Origin: Symsagittifera roscoffensis
Lineage: Eukaryota > Xenacoelomorpha > Acoela > Convolutidae
Length of the DNA: 64,000 nucleotides
NCBI RefSeq assembly: GCF_963678635.1
Contig: NC_087063.1
Coordinates: 62,851,290 to 62,915,289, forward strand
Direction of reading: 5' to 3'
In this document: piece after piece, positions 35,001 to 46,979 of the stretch
How the letters are laid out: every line of letters starts with the position of its first letter
Numbering within the stretch: the first letter of the stretch is position 1
The notes under the pieces: generated by a model
Seen by the model: the letters and a program-made list of their open reading frames with translations, nothing else
Databases searched by the model: none
Told to the model about the DNA's origin: nothing
Position numbers and translations under genes: made by a program

Positions 35001-38000
35001 TTTGTTGCATCTAAAAACCTTAACTGTGTTAGGAGGAGTTTTGTTGTGAACAAATTGCAAAGCCGTTTTTTACTTTAATGCTGTAAAATGACCATTTGTC
35101 TTTGTGCCTCCTGAAGCCTTAGTAATGTTATGAGAGGCTTAGTGGAATATTTATGTGAGATGTTCTTGGCTTGTTACCTCTAAATACCTTAACTGTGTTA
35201 GGAGCGGTTTTGTTGAGGACAACTTGAAATGCCGTATTGTTTTAAATACTGTTTTTTATCATTTGACTTGTGCCTCACAAAATCGTAGTTGCGTTAGCAG
35301 GGGCGCAGTTGGATATTTAGGCAAGCTGTTCCTGACTTTGTGCCTCCAAAAACCTTAGTTGTCTTAGAAATTTTTTTTTGATGACAACTTGCAACGCCTT
35401 TTGAATTTTATGACTGTAAACTGATCATTTGCATTTTTGTCTTCAAAAAATTTGTTTGTGTTATGAGGGCCTTAGGGGAATGTTTAGTGAGCTGTTTTTG
35501 AATTGGTGCCTCCAAAAATTTTAATTGTGTTAGCAGGGGTTTCGTTGACGACAAATTGCGAAGCCGTATTTTACTTTATTGCTGTAAAAAGATCCTTTGT
35601 TTTTGCGCATCCGAAAAGCTCCGTTGTTTAGGCGGTAGGTATTTGGATGTTTGTACGAGCCGTTCTTGACTTTGTGACTCTAAAAAACTTCTTTGTGTTA
35701 GGAGGAGCTTACTTGAGGAGAACTTGCAATGCTGTTTTTTTTATTTTTTTGCTGTAATTGTTAATTTGTCTTTGTGCCTTCAAAAAGCTTAGTTATGTTA
35801 GGAGGGGCTTTGTTGAGGACAACTTGCAACGCCAAATAGTATTTTAATGCAGTAACTTCATTTTTTGACTTTGCGCCTCTAAAAACCTCCGTTGTGTTAG
35901 GCAGGACGTAGTTGGATGAATAGATGAGCCGCTCCTGCCTTTGTGCCTCAAAAAACCTTAGTTGAGTTAGGAGGGGCTTAGTTGAGGACAACTTGCAACG
36001 CCAAATAGTAGTTTACTGCCGTAAATTGAACATTTGCATTTGTGCTTCCAAAAACCTTAGTTGTGTTAGGATGGGCTTACGTGAATGTTCATTGAGCTGT
36101 TCTGGACTTCGTGCCTACGAAAACCCTAATTACGTAAGGAGGATCTCTGATGAGTTGGATGATTAGATGAGCCGTTCCTGATTTTGTGCCTCCAAAAACC
36201 TGAGTTGTGTTAGGAGGGGCTTTGTTGGGGACAACTTGCAAGGCCGTATTTTATTGCAATGCTCCAAATTGATCATTTGCCTCTGTGACTCCAAAAACAA
36301 TAGTTGTGTCGGGAGAGGCTTTAATGGAGTTATTAGATGAGCTGTTACTGACTATGTGCCTCCAAAAAAAACTTTAAATGCGTTAGGAGGGTCTTAGTAA
36401 TAGACAACTTGCAATGCGGTATCTTTTTGAATTTTGCAAAAAGATACTTTGCCTTTGTGCCTACAATAATCTTGGTTGTGTTAGGAGAGGCTTAGTGGAA
36501 TGTTTAGGTGAGCTGATACTGACTTTGTGCCTCCAAAAAAAACTTTAATTGAGTAAGGAGGGTCTTAGTAATAGACAACTTGCAATGCCGTGTTTTTTTT
36601 AATCAGCCAAAACATAATTTGCGTCTGTGCCTCCAAAACCTTAGTTAAGGTAGGAGGGTCTTAAGGGAATGTTTAGTGAGCTGTTCTTGACTTCGTGCCT
36701 CCTAACCTTAGTTGTGTTAGAAAAAACTATTTGATGACAACTTGCAACGCTCTATAGTATTTATTTTAATGCTTAAATTGATCCTTTGCATTTTTGCCTC
36801 CAAAAATTTTTTTTTGTGTTATGAGGGGCTTAGGTGATTGTTTAGTGAGCTGTTCTTGACCTCGTGCACCCAAAAACTTTAGTGCCTCAAAAAACCTTAA
36901 TTGTGTTAGGAGGGGCAGTTGGATGTTTAGGCAAGCTGTTCCTGACTTTGTGCCTCAAAAAACCTAAGTTGTGTTAGAAAAAAGTTATTTGATGACAACT
37001 TGCAACGCCCTGCATTTTTTAAATTCTGTAAACTGATCATTTGCATTTTGCCTCCAAAAACCTTCTTTGTTTTAGGAGGGGCTTACCTGAGGAGATCTTG
37101 CAAGGCCGGTTTTTCTTTTTGGCTGTAAAATTATAATCTGCTTTTGTGCCTTCAAAAAGCTTAGTTTTGTTAGGAGGGGCTTAGTGGATTTCTTAGGTGA
37201 GCTGTAACTGGTTGTGTGCCTCCAAAAAAACTTTAATTGTGCAAGGAGGGTATTAGTAATAGAAAACTTGCAATGCCGTGTTTTTTTAACCTGCAAAAAC
37301 ATAAATTGCCTTTGTGCCTCCAAAACCTTACTTGTGTTAGGAGGGTCTTAAGTGAATGTTTAGTGAGCTGTTCCTGACTTTGTGCCTCCAAAAACCTTAG
37401 TTATGTTAGAAAAAGCTTAATTGATGACAACATGCAACGCCCTATATTATTTTAATGCTTTAAACTGATCTTTTGCATTTTGCCTCCAAAAAACTTATTT
37501 GTGTTATGAGTGGCTTAGGGGAAGGTTTAGTGAGCTGTTTTTGACCTCGTGCACCCATAAACTTTAGTTGTTTTAGGAAAAATTTTGTTGAGGACAACTT
37601 GCAACGCGGTATTTTGATTGAATGCTATAAGTTGAACATTTGCCTTAGTGCCTCCAAATACCTTAATTGTTTTAGCGGGGGTTTCGTTGAAAACAAATTG
37701 CAATGCCGTTTTTTACTATATTGCTGTAAAATGATCATCCAAAATGATCCAAAAAGCTCCGTTGTGTTAGGCAGTTCGTGTTTGGATGTTTGTACGAGCC
37801 GCTCTTGACTTTGTGCCTCCAAAAAACTTCTTTGTGTTAGGAGGGGCTTACCTGAGGACAACTTGCAATGCCGTTTTTTTCTTTTTTTTTGCCGTAAAAA
37901 TATAATTTGCTTTTGTGCCTTCAAAAAGCTTAGTTATGATAGGAGGGGCTTAGTGGATTGTTTAGAGGAGCTGTTCTTGAATTGGCACCTCCTAAAGCAT

Positions 38001-39908
38001 TAGTTGTGTTAGGAGGGGCTTTGTTGAGGACAATTTGCAACGCCAAGTAGTATTTTCTAGCTGTAATTTCATCTTTTGACTTTGCGCCTCTAAAAACCCC
38101 AGTTTTTTAAGGCAAAACGTAGTTGGATAATTAGATGAGCCATTCCTGAGCCTTAGTTGTGATAGGAGGGACTTAGTTGAGGACAACTTGCAACGCCAAA
38201 TAGTAGTTAATTGCTGTAAATTAATCTTTTGCGTTTGTGCCTCCAAAAACGTTAGTTGTGTTAGGGGGGATTAAGTGAATGTTCATTGAGCTGTTCTTAT
38301 TTTCGTGCCCCCGAAAAACCTAATTACGTTAGGAGGAGCTCTGATGAGGACAACTTGTCATTATGTATTGTTTTTAATACTGTAATTTCATTTTTTGACC
38401 ATGCGCCTCCAAAATTCTCAGTTAAGTTAGGCGGGACGTAGTTTGGATGATTAGATGAGCCATTCCTGAGACTTAGTTGTGTTAGGAGGGACTTAGTTGA
38501 GGACAACTTGCAACGCCAAATAGTAGTTAATTGCTGTAATTTAATCTTTTGCGTTTGTGCCTCCAAAAACGTTAGTTGTGTTAGGGGGGATTAAGTGAAT
38601 GTTCATTGAGCTGTTCTTATTTTCGTGCCCCCGAAAAACCTAATTACGTTAGGAGGAGCTCTGATGAGGACAACTTGTCACTATGTATTGTTTTTAATAC
38701 TGTAATTTCATCTTTTGACCATGCGCCTCCAAAATTCTCAGTTAAGTTAGGCGGGACGTAGTTTGGATGATTAGATGAGCCGTTCCTGACTTTGTGCCTC
38801 CAAAAACTTAGTTGTGATAGGACCGGCTTAGTTGAGGACAAATTGCTATGCCGTATTTTATTGTAGTGGTCTAAATTGATCGTTTGCTACTGTGTCTCCA
38901 AAAACATTAGTTGTGTTGGGAGAGGCTCTAATGGAGTTATTAGATGAGCTGTTACTGACTTTGTGCCTCCAAAAAACCTTTAATTGTATAAGGAGGTTCT
39001 TAGTAATAGACAACTTGCTGTGCGGTATTTTTTTTGAATCCTGCAAAAATATACTTTGCCGTTGTGCCTATAAAAACCTTGGTCGTGTTGGGAGAGGCTC
39101 AGTGGAATGTTTAGGTGAGCTGTTAACTGCAAAAAAGTTTTAATTGTGTAAGGAGGGTCTTAGTTATAGACAACTTGCAATGCCGCGTTTTTTTTTAATT
39201 CTGCAAAACATCATTTGCGTTTGTGCCTCCAAAACCTTAGTTGTGTTAGGAGGGTCTTATGTGAATGAACAATGAGCTGTTTCTGACTTCGTGCCCCCAA
39301 AAACTTCAATTGTGTTAGGAATGGCTTTGTTGAGGACAGTTTGCAATGCTGTATTGTTTTTTAAAACTGTTCAATAATTATTTGAACTTAACCCCCGAAA
39401 ACTTTCGTTGTGTTTGGAGGGGCGCAGTTGGATGTTGAGGTGAGCTGTACCTTACTTTGTGCCTCCAAAAGTTTTAATTGTGTTGGGACGGACTCAGTGA
39501 CTGCATAAGTGAGCTCTTGTTGACTCGGTGCCTCCAAGATCATTAATTTAGGAGGAGTTTTATTAAGGGCAATTTATGTTTTTTTTAAATACTGTTAAAA
39601 CATTTGTTGTGTTAGGATAGACGCATTTGGATGTTTAAGTGAGCTGCTCTTGACTTTGTGCCTCCAAAAACGTTAATTGTGTTAGGAGGGGCGTAGTTGG
39701 ATGTTTAGGTAAGCTGTTCCTGACTTTGTGCTCCAAAAAAAAACTCAGTTGTATTAGGAAAGCTTATTTGATGACAACTTGCGATGCTCTATAAAACTTT
39801 AATGCTGTCAGCTGATCATTTTCTTATGTGCCTCAAAACGCTTGTTTGTTTTATGAGGGCTTAGGGGAATGTTTAGTGAGCTGTTCTTGACTTCTTGCAC
39901 TCAAAAAA
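32025..39908. repeat. Satellite block II
   Basis: The same two-spacer satellite as block I, plus-strand orientation, resuming mid-unit after the element. Frequent variants include a spacer with GATGACAACTTGCAACGCC (33950-38000) and one with TTAGTAATAGACAACTTGCA (33600-39200). No gene is supported. Confidence 0.93.
38181..38820. repeat. Higher-order satellite repeat, 320 bp, two near-identical copies
   Basis: The segment starting GGACAACTTGCAACGCC at 38181 recurs at 38501, a 320-bp period. Only a few differences are visible along the copy, so it is one of the youngest duplications in the satellite. Confidence 0.85.
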
Positions 39909-41467
39909 TGTGCCATACCCCCGGATTGGCACAACGAAACCTTCCGTCGCAGCACGAAAACAACATTAGAGCCCTTAGTCGTTATATTTTGATGTGAAGG
40001 AGGCTGGAACATTCAAGAAGAAAATTTTAAGATAAATTCGAATTGCGACGGTATATTTCTGAGAAATGCAAAAACGGCCATGTTCAGCCGGAAAATAGAA
40101 GAAAAACATAACAACAACCAAAGTAGCGAGCGAAAAACGGTCGAAAAATTTGATAGAAAAAAAGCGAAACCTCTTATCGTGACAATCACGCACGATAAGA
40201 CACTTAACTGAAGTAATTAGCCAGAAAGGAGGCTTCAGTGGGCAGACGGAAGGAGCAGTACACTCCCGTGCCACGAAGTTGGAGTAAAAACGACGTTATT
40301 ACTGGAAGAGCGCGGAATAGGAGGCTCGGCCCCCTTAGACTGCCATATGGTGAAAAACAATAGTAAACTAACTTTTTAGATACTCTGATATCATAAACAT
40401 TTGGATTAACACCGGTATGACATTTTTAGAATTAGAGTAGCTAGGAAGAGGAAAGGGTCAATCCATCTCCAATGGATTTATTTTAGATCTGTCACCACAA
40501 ACATAATAAAATAGGATATTCAAGTCGTGGTTTTAATGATAGTCATGTAGTCTAGGGATCCGAGACCCAGCTATGTGATTATCTTCGCATGTAACGAAAG
40601 CTGATCAAATGTCGTTTGACTGATGGCCTAAAAATGGTAACTTTTTACTCAGCCCAAAACAGACAGAAAATCAACTGGTTAGGTCGAGACGGTGAAAAAC
40701 GAGTACAGTTTTGGTAACTGACGCCGGCCAGTCGTCAATAGGTACTTTTTCTACGCTCCGTCACTGTGTAGTATTCGGGCGAATGTTACACAGACGTTTT
40801 TATGGCACTCCTGGGTGGGCCTTTCAAAGGCATAGGAACAGCATGATCAGCAAACGCTTCAGCGTATGCCCGAGTTAGAGGCCTTAATGTCCTTTATTAT
40901 ACTAGGCGGAAGGTACTGACCCTCCGCCTGGTACTATTTAGCTTTTTAACTTACTTAAGACCAAAAAGTCCGGGGGCCGGAAGCTTAGTTGGGAAGTCAT
41001 GAGCCCGCTTATCCCAAGGTCCCGGGACCAAAAACAATTGAAGCGAAAGAGTGAAACCGAACAAAAATAGTGTATAACCAAAAAAAGCCAAAAAAAATTT
41101 ACTTGAAAACAGAGAAGTACAAAAAACAATGAAAAATCCAAAAAAGACCAAAAACAATAGAAAATGTAAAGTGACAGTTTAAGTTTTATTTCCTGATGAG
41201 ATGTGTTCTGACCTTCCTATTTGTTGTTTTTTCAGATTGATTACATCATTTTTGATCGAGAGATCGAGTGTTTTGTTGGTGGGTTAGGTACCCTCCTTTG
41301 AGTGTAGTTTGAGTGTTTAAGCACGTTATGATAATATTGCCGGTGACCGGAGGGTAGAGTGGCAAGCTGACATACTTGTTCCAGACTCAACAGAGGGCAT
41401 CAAGGACAACATTCACAACGACTGTAGGATACGTTGGTACAATTTTAGTATGGTTCGGGTACTATTT
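39909..41467 (+). repeat. Isolated LTR-like repeat (copy 1, 1559 bp)
   Basis: Nearly collinear with 43072-44629 and with the first 855 bp at 57847. It begins TGTGCCATACCCCCGGATTG and ends near GGGTACTATTT. No internal region follows; satellite resumes directly. Its upstream satellite flank matches the upstream flank of copy 2, so it is better explained as part of a tandem duplication than as an independent solo LTR. Short open frames in it are not conserved between copies. Confidence 0.85.
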
Positions 41468-43071
41468 AATTAAAACTTTGTTGAGGATAGTTTGCAATGC
41501 TGTATTGTTTTTTAAAACTGTTTATTTATCATTCGAAACTTTTGCCCCTGAAAACCTTCGTTGTGTTTGGAGGGTGCAGTTGGATGTTTAGGCAAGCTGT
41601 TCCTGACTTTGTGCCTCCAAAAACCTTAGTTGTGTTAGAAAAAGCTTATTTGATGACAACTTGCAACGCCGAATAGTAGTTTATTGATGTAATTTGATCA
41701 ATTGCATTTGTGCCTCCAAAAACGTTAGTTGTGTTAGCAGGGGCTTAAGTGAATGTTTATTGAGCTGTTCTTGACTTCGTGCCCCCGAAAACCCTAATTA
41801 CGTTAGGAGGAGCTCTGATTAGGACAATTTGCCATAATGTATTGTTTGTTTTTAATACTGTAATTTTGACTTTGCGCCTCCAAAAACCTCAGTTAAGTTA
41901 GGCGGGACGTAGTTTGGATGATTAGATGAGCCGTTCCTGACTTTGTGCCTCCAAAAAGCTTAGTTGTGATATATCCGGCTTATTTGAGGACAAATTGCAA
42001 TGCCGTATTTTATTGTAATGCTCTAAATTGATCATTTGCCTCTGTGTCTTTAAAAAAAAATTTTGTGTTGGAAGAGGCTCTAATGGAGTTATTAGGTAAG
42101 CTGTTCCTGACTTTGTGACTCCAAAAAACTTTAATTGTGCAATGAGGTACTTAGTAATAGACAACTTGCAGTGCTGTAATTTTTTTGAATTCTGCAAAAA
42201 GATACTTTGCCTTTGTACCTAAATTTTTTTTGGTTGTATTGGGAAAGGCTTAGTGGACTGCTTAGGTGAGCTGTTACTGACTATGTGCCTCCAAATTTTT
42301 TTTAATTGCGTAAGGAGTGTCTTAGTGATAGACAACTTGCAATGCCGTGTTTTTTTTTGAATTCTGCAAAAACATAATTTGCGTTTGTGCCTCCAAAATC
42401 TTAGTTGTGTTAGGAGGGTCTTAGGGGAATGAATAGTGAGCTGTTCTTGACTTCGTGCCCTCAAAAACTTCAATTGTCTTAGGAGTGGCTTTTTTGAGGA
42501 GAGTTTGCAATGCTGTATTGTTTTTCAAAACTGTTTAATTATTATTTGAATTTGTGCCCCCGAAAACTTTCGTTCTGTTTGGAGGGGCGCAGTTGGATGT
42601 TTAGGTGAGCTGTACCTCACTTTTTGCCTCTAAAGCCATTAGTTGTGTTGAGAGGGACTTAGTGGACTGCTTAAATGAGCTCTTGATGACTCGGTGCCTC
42701 CAATTTAGGAGGAGTTTTATTGAAGGCAATTTACAAAGTCGTTATGTTTAAAATACCGTAAGAACCTTAGTTGTGTTATGATGGGCGCATTTGGATGTTT
42801 AGAAGAGCTGCTCATGTCTTTGTGCCTCAAAAAACCTTATTTTTGTTAGGAGGGGCGTAGTTGGATATTTAGGCAAGCTGTTCCTGACTTTGTGCTCCAA
42901 AAAACTTAGTTGTGTTAGATAAGTTCATTTGATGACAACTTGCAATGCCCTATAGTATTTTAATGCTGTCAGCTGATCATTTGCTTTTATGCCTCCAAAA
43001 ATTAGTTCGTGTTATGAGGGGCTTAGGGGAATGTTTAGTGAGCTGTTCTTGACTTCATGCACCCAAACACC
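41468..43071. repeat. Satellite block III
   Basis: Two-spacer satellite between LTR copies 1 and 2. Sub-unit order from about 41640 to 43071 follows that of 38480-39908 with an offset of about 3161-3163 bp, including the unusual shortened unit with TTTAGGAGGAGTTTTATT (39545 and 42712). Confidence 0.9.
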
Positions 43072-44629
43072 TGTGCAATTTCCCCGGATTGGTACAACGG
43101 AACCTTCCGTCGCTGCACGAAAACGACATTAGAGGCCTTAGTCGTTATATATTGTTGTGAAGGAGGCTAGACTATTCTAGAAGAAAATTTTAAGACAAAC
43201 TCGAATTGCGACGGTGCATTTCTGAGAAATGCAAAAACGGCCATCCTAAACGGAAAATAGAAGAAAATCACAACAACAACCGAATTAGCGAGAGACAGAC
43301 GGTCGAGAAAATTGACAGAAAAAAGCGAAGCCTCTTATCGTGACGCTCACGCACGATAAGACACTTAACTGAAGTAATTAGCCAGAAAGGAGGCTTCAGT
43401 GGGCAGACGGAAGGAGCAGTAACCTCCCGTGCCACGAAGTTGGAGTAATAACGACGTTATTACTGGAAGGGCGCTGAATAGGACACTCGATCCCCTTAGA
43501 CTGCCATATGGTGAAAAACTATAGTAAACTAACTTTTTAGCTACTCTGATATCCTTAACATTTGAATTAAACACGGTATGATTTTTTTAGAATATGAGTA
43601 GCTAGGAAGAGGTAAGGGTCAATCCATCTCCAATGGAGTTATTATAGATCTGTCACCACAAACATAACAAAATAGGATATTCATGTCGTGTTTATAATGA
43701 TGGTCAGGTAGTCTGGGGATCCGAGACCCAGCTATGTGATTATCTTCGCATGTAACGAAAGCTGATCAAAAGTCGTTTGACTGATGGCCTAAAAATGGTA
43801 ACTTCTTACTCAGCCCTAAACAGACCAGAAAAGAAACTGGTTAGGTCGAGACGGTGAAAAACCAGTAGAATTTAGGTGAATGACGCCGGCCAGTCGTCAA
43901 TAGGTATTTTTTCTACGCTCCGTCACTGTGTAGTATTTGGGCGAATGTTACACAGGCGTTTTCATGGCGCTCCTGGGTGGGCCTTTCAAAGGCAATAGAC
44001 CATCATGATCAGCAAACGTATGCCCGAGTTAGAGGCCTTAATGTCCTTTATTGTACTAGGTGGAAGGTACCGACCCTCCGCCTGGTACTATTTAGCTTTT
44101 TAACTTAGTTAAGACCAAAAAGTCCGGGGGCCAGAAGGTTAGGTGGGAAGTCAGGAGACCGCTTATCCCAAGGTCCCGGGACCGAAAACAGTTACAGAGA
44201 AAGCGTAAAACCAAACAAAAATAGTGTATAACCAAGAAAAAGCCATAATTAAATTTACTTGAAAACAGAAAAGTACAAAAAACAGTAAGAAATCCAAAAA
44301 AGACCGAAAACAATAGAAAATGTAAAGTGACAGTTTAAATGTTTTTTTTTCCTGACGAGATGTGATCTGATCTTCCTATTTGTTGTTGTTTCAGATTGAT
44401 TTATATCATATCTGATCGAGAGATCGAGTGTTTTGTTGGTGGGTTAGGTACCCTCTTTTGAGTGTAGCTTGAGTGTTTAAGCACGTGAATGATGATATTG
44501 CCGGTGACAGGAGGGTAGAGTGGCAAGCTGACAGACGTGTTCCAGACTCAACAGAGGGCATCAGGGACAACATCCACAACGACTGTAGGGTATCGCTGAT
44601 ACAATTTTAGTATCGTTCGGGTACTATTT
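43072..44629 (+). repeat. 5' LTR of the retroelement (copy 2)
   Basis: Collinear with 39909-41467. It contains several inverted repeats: 43334-43342 with 43352-43360 (CTTATCGTG / CACGATAAG), 43368-43374 with 43394-43400 (ACTGAAG / CTTCAGT), 43444-43453 with 43455-43464 (AGTAATAACG / CGTTATTACT), and 43538-43546 with 43596-43604 (TAGCTACTC / GAGTAGCTA). TTTATTGTACTAGG near 44047 is a weak TATA-like stretch. At about 1.56 kb it is a long LTR. Confidence 0.85.
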
Positions 44630-45569
44630 TTTTAAAAACTTAAGTGGTGGGGGTTATAATTGGCGGGGTCCGATTGCACCCTCCATCGATTGCGATTTTC
44701 CGTGTTAAGGGTCTTATTTCGGGTATTTTGATGCAAAGGAGGGTATAGTAATATTGATAAGCGATCACTAAAAGTTTTTTATCCCAACTATATTATACTT
44801 ATTTCCTATTTAGTCCCGAGAAACACTCCATTTTTGTCGAAAAAACTGATTTTCGACCAGACTGTTAACCCCAGAAACTTCGGATATCCGAGCTTTTCCG
44901 AACAGCAAAAAGCTTCTGCGCAGTGAGCTACTATGTAGTTTGATCCCCTTAACTAAAGAAACCGCGCGGAAAAAGACTTAGTAGAAGTTGGCAAAAAGAA
45001 AATTTTTTGATCAAAGTTTTTGTAATTTTCCGAATTTCGTCAATATGTTTTGAGGATCGAGTTTCGAGTTTTTAGAGTTAGATCAATAAAAATTTTTGTG
45101 TTAGGAGCGTGCTAGCATAACGTGCTCCGTTGCTAAAGAAATTTTTGAGTAATCCTCCGAATAGCTCCGTGGATAGAGCTAAGGACTTGAAGATACGAAA
45201 AGGAAGGAAAGGGAGGGTCCAAATGTGATAGTTTTGGCCAAAATTATGTTTCCAAACCAATTTTGATCCGGTTTTTTGCGTTATTCCATTGATGTACAGG
45301 GCTACTACGCTCGTTTCAAGTATTTCAGACACTTCCAGTAAAAATTGCTGAAAAAGTCTCTGAGAACCTATATAGGTGGTCAAAAAAGGCCAACTTAACA
45401 AACGCGTTTTTGGTCATTTCTCAAAGACTAGGCAACCGATCGGAAAAATTTTGGGACCATAAGTCGAGGTTCTTGACCAATTTTTTGAATTGCGACCGCT
45501 TTTAGGTTGATAACTTCAGGAGAGAAGACTTTTTTTTAAGATTTTTTTAGTTTAAAGGGTCCAAATTTT

Positions 45570-46035
45570 AGGGAACCCTCCGGGCGGCAGAAAGTTTTGT
45601 AAAATTACCTTTTCATCCAACTGGGAAGGTTGAACGAGTCAGCCAACCCAATTTATGTCAACTAGACTGCTATCGGAGGCTTTAGAGCGGTGAAATTATC
45701 TGTTTTCGTGAGCCAGCAACCCTCCGGAGCCAGCTAAGCCCCTTAGCAACCCACCTTAGCGGAAATTTTTCACGCGACCCTCCGAGACAATTAGAATAAT
45801 CCCCCAAAGTGAATTTAGCTTGTTTTGATTCCTTTTGAGACTAGCTGTAGACCCCTTTAGGCGAAACGAATAGAAATTTAGAATTCAGGGGGACCCTCCG
45901 AAGCAACTTAGGTGTTTAAGATACCCTTCGAGGTAACCCTCCGGAGTAAGCTAAGTGTCTTAACAACCCTCCGAAGTAACCATCCGAAATGACTTAAGCC
46001 CTTTAACAACCCTCCTTAGCGAAAATTTGGGGGTA
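45570..46035 (+). repeat. Dispersed AACCCTCCGRAG motif cluster
   Basis: Seven close copies of A/G-ACCCTCC-G/T occur at about 45574, 45718, 45776, 45891, 45936, 45965 and 46009, with irregular spacing of 29-144 bp, often followed by AGCTAAG or a similar run and CTTAGCAAC or CTTAACAAC. The motif is not part of the satellite. Confidence 0.6.
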
Positions 46036-46214
46036 CCCTGCGGGACAATTTTAACATCCTTAGATATCTTTTTAAGGGCTAAATAGGAGGTCGACTATAT
46101 TAGGAGAATAGTGAACCAGCTGACCTGGAGATTCGCGATTAAGTTTGGTTTTTAAGCAGAGTTCATCAGAAGTACCCGAACATTTTTTTTTCTATTATAA
46201 TTTTGGCTGTGTGG

Positions 46215-46560
46215 TTGCCTTGAGCCACTGAGTAGGGAGGCTCGGGCAATCCGGGCACACATAATGAAGACATCGGTGAGTGTATTAGACAAGACACACT
46301 CACTTGAGAAGATAAAGTTATTCCCTACTCTCGTGCACTTGGAACTGTACGGGTGTGGGAGAGCTTTTGCTTAGACCCTAATTATTTTCGATCAAGATGT
46401 TGCCTTGAGCTACGTAATAGGACAGCTCGGGTAATCGCAGGACATATAAAAGAAAACCTCCGTGAGTGTATTGGACAAGACACACTCACTTGAAAAGACA
46501 GTGTCCTCGGCTTCGTTCTTTTGGAGTGTTCCAATTGAGGGAAGTCTTTTTCTTTAAGAC
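46215..46560 (+). ncRNA. Tandem double-hairpin RNA-like element (two copies, period about 185 bp)
   Basis: Copy 1: stem 46215-46226 with 46239-46249 (TTGCCTTGAGCC / GGCTCGGGCAA), then stem 46276-46283 with 46296-46303 (GTGAGTGT / ACACTCAC). Copy 2: 46400-46411 with 46424-46434 (TTGCCTTGAGCT / AGCTCGGGTAA), then 46462-46469 with 46482-46489 (same arms). Between copies the loop-closing pair changes from C-G to T-A on both sides, and a second change keeps pairing as G-U. Loops and linkers differ far more than stems. Such structure in a retroelement leader suggests a packaging, translation or processing signal; function is inference. Confidence 0.65.
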
Positions 46561-46979
46561 TAAGTTTTAATTATTTGTTAGTGAAACCATCACTGCTCTT
46601 TTATAAAAAATTGTTTGATTTTGAAAAAGGCAATGATTTGATACGTCTGTAGCGGCAAAGTGATACCGAACGAGAAGATCGCTGTCACCTATAGGGTATT
46701 CTTATCTATTTATCAATTGTGTTTTTTGTGTTACTTATAATATCTTGTGAAATTTTGTGTAACAGTTATACTATGTGATAGAGTGGAATTAGTATTAACT
46801 GAACACTGTGCGTAACTTTAACTGAGTCACTAGTAGCATCTTCAAGAGATTGAAGGGATAATTTTGATATTGACTGAGTTGAGTGAGCAGGCTTAACCAA
46901 GAATTTTTTTCTTATCAAATTTATTTTTGGAACTTTTTGGTGCGTTGCCGTCAAAAGAAACTTTTTTTTATCACAAGAC

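Larger units (their letters stand above)
38480..44629. repeat. Tandem segmental duplication, unit about 3.16 kb (satellite plus LTR)
   Basis: Landmarks repeat in order: TTAGATGAGC at 38771 and 41932, and the LTR start at 39909 and 43072. Offsets are 3161 and 3163. The repeated unit spans about 1.4 kb of satellite and the whole LTR. Divergence is moderate, including small indels in the satellite part. Confidence 0.8.
44630..46979 (+). other. Long non-coding leader of the retroelement
   Basis: About 2.35 kb between the 5' LTR and the first Gag-like codons. No coherent reading frame is seen. A possible primer-binding site, TGGCGGGGTCCG near 44663, starts with the usual TGG but cannot be matched to a tRNA from sequence alone. 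The segment holds the CCCTCCG motif cluster and the double-hairpin repeat described separately. Confidence 0.6.

Noticed and set aside
40938-41157. Phenylalanine-rich frames inside the LTR (also 44092-44313)
   Set aside because: They translate A/T-rich sequence; the frame differs between LTR copies and stops are not conserved. No coding function supported.
41190-41250. CTGATGAG in the LTR, considered as a hammerhead ribozyme core
   Set aside because: The expected GAAA box and closing stems are missing, and LTR copy 2 reads CTGACGAG.
44655-44685. TGGCGGGGTCCG as a primer-binding site
   Set aside because: It begins TGG but is 25-35 bases from the LTR end and its complement does not fit a tRNA T-arm and acceptor stem. 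Kept only as a weak possibility in the leader entry.
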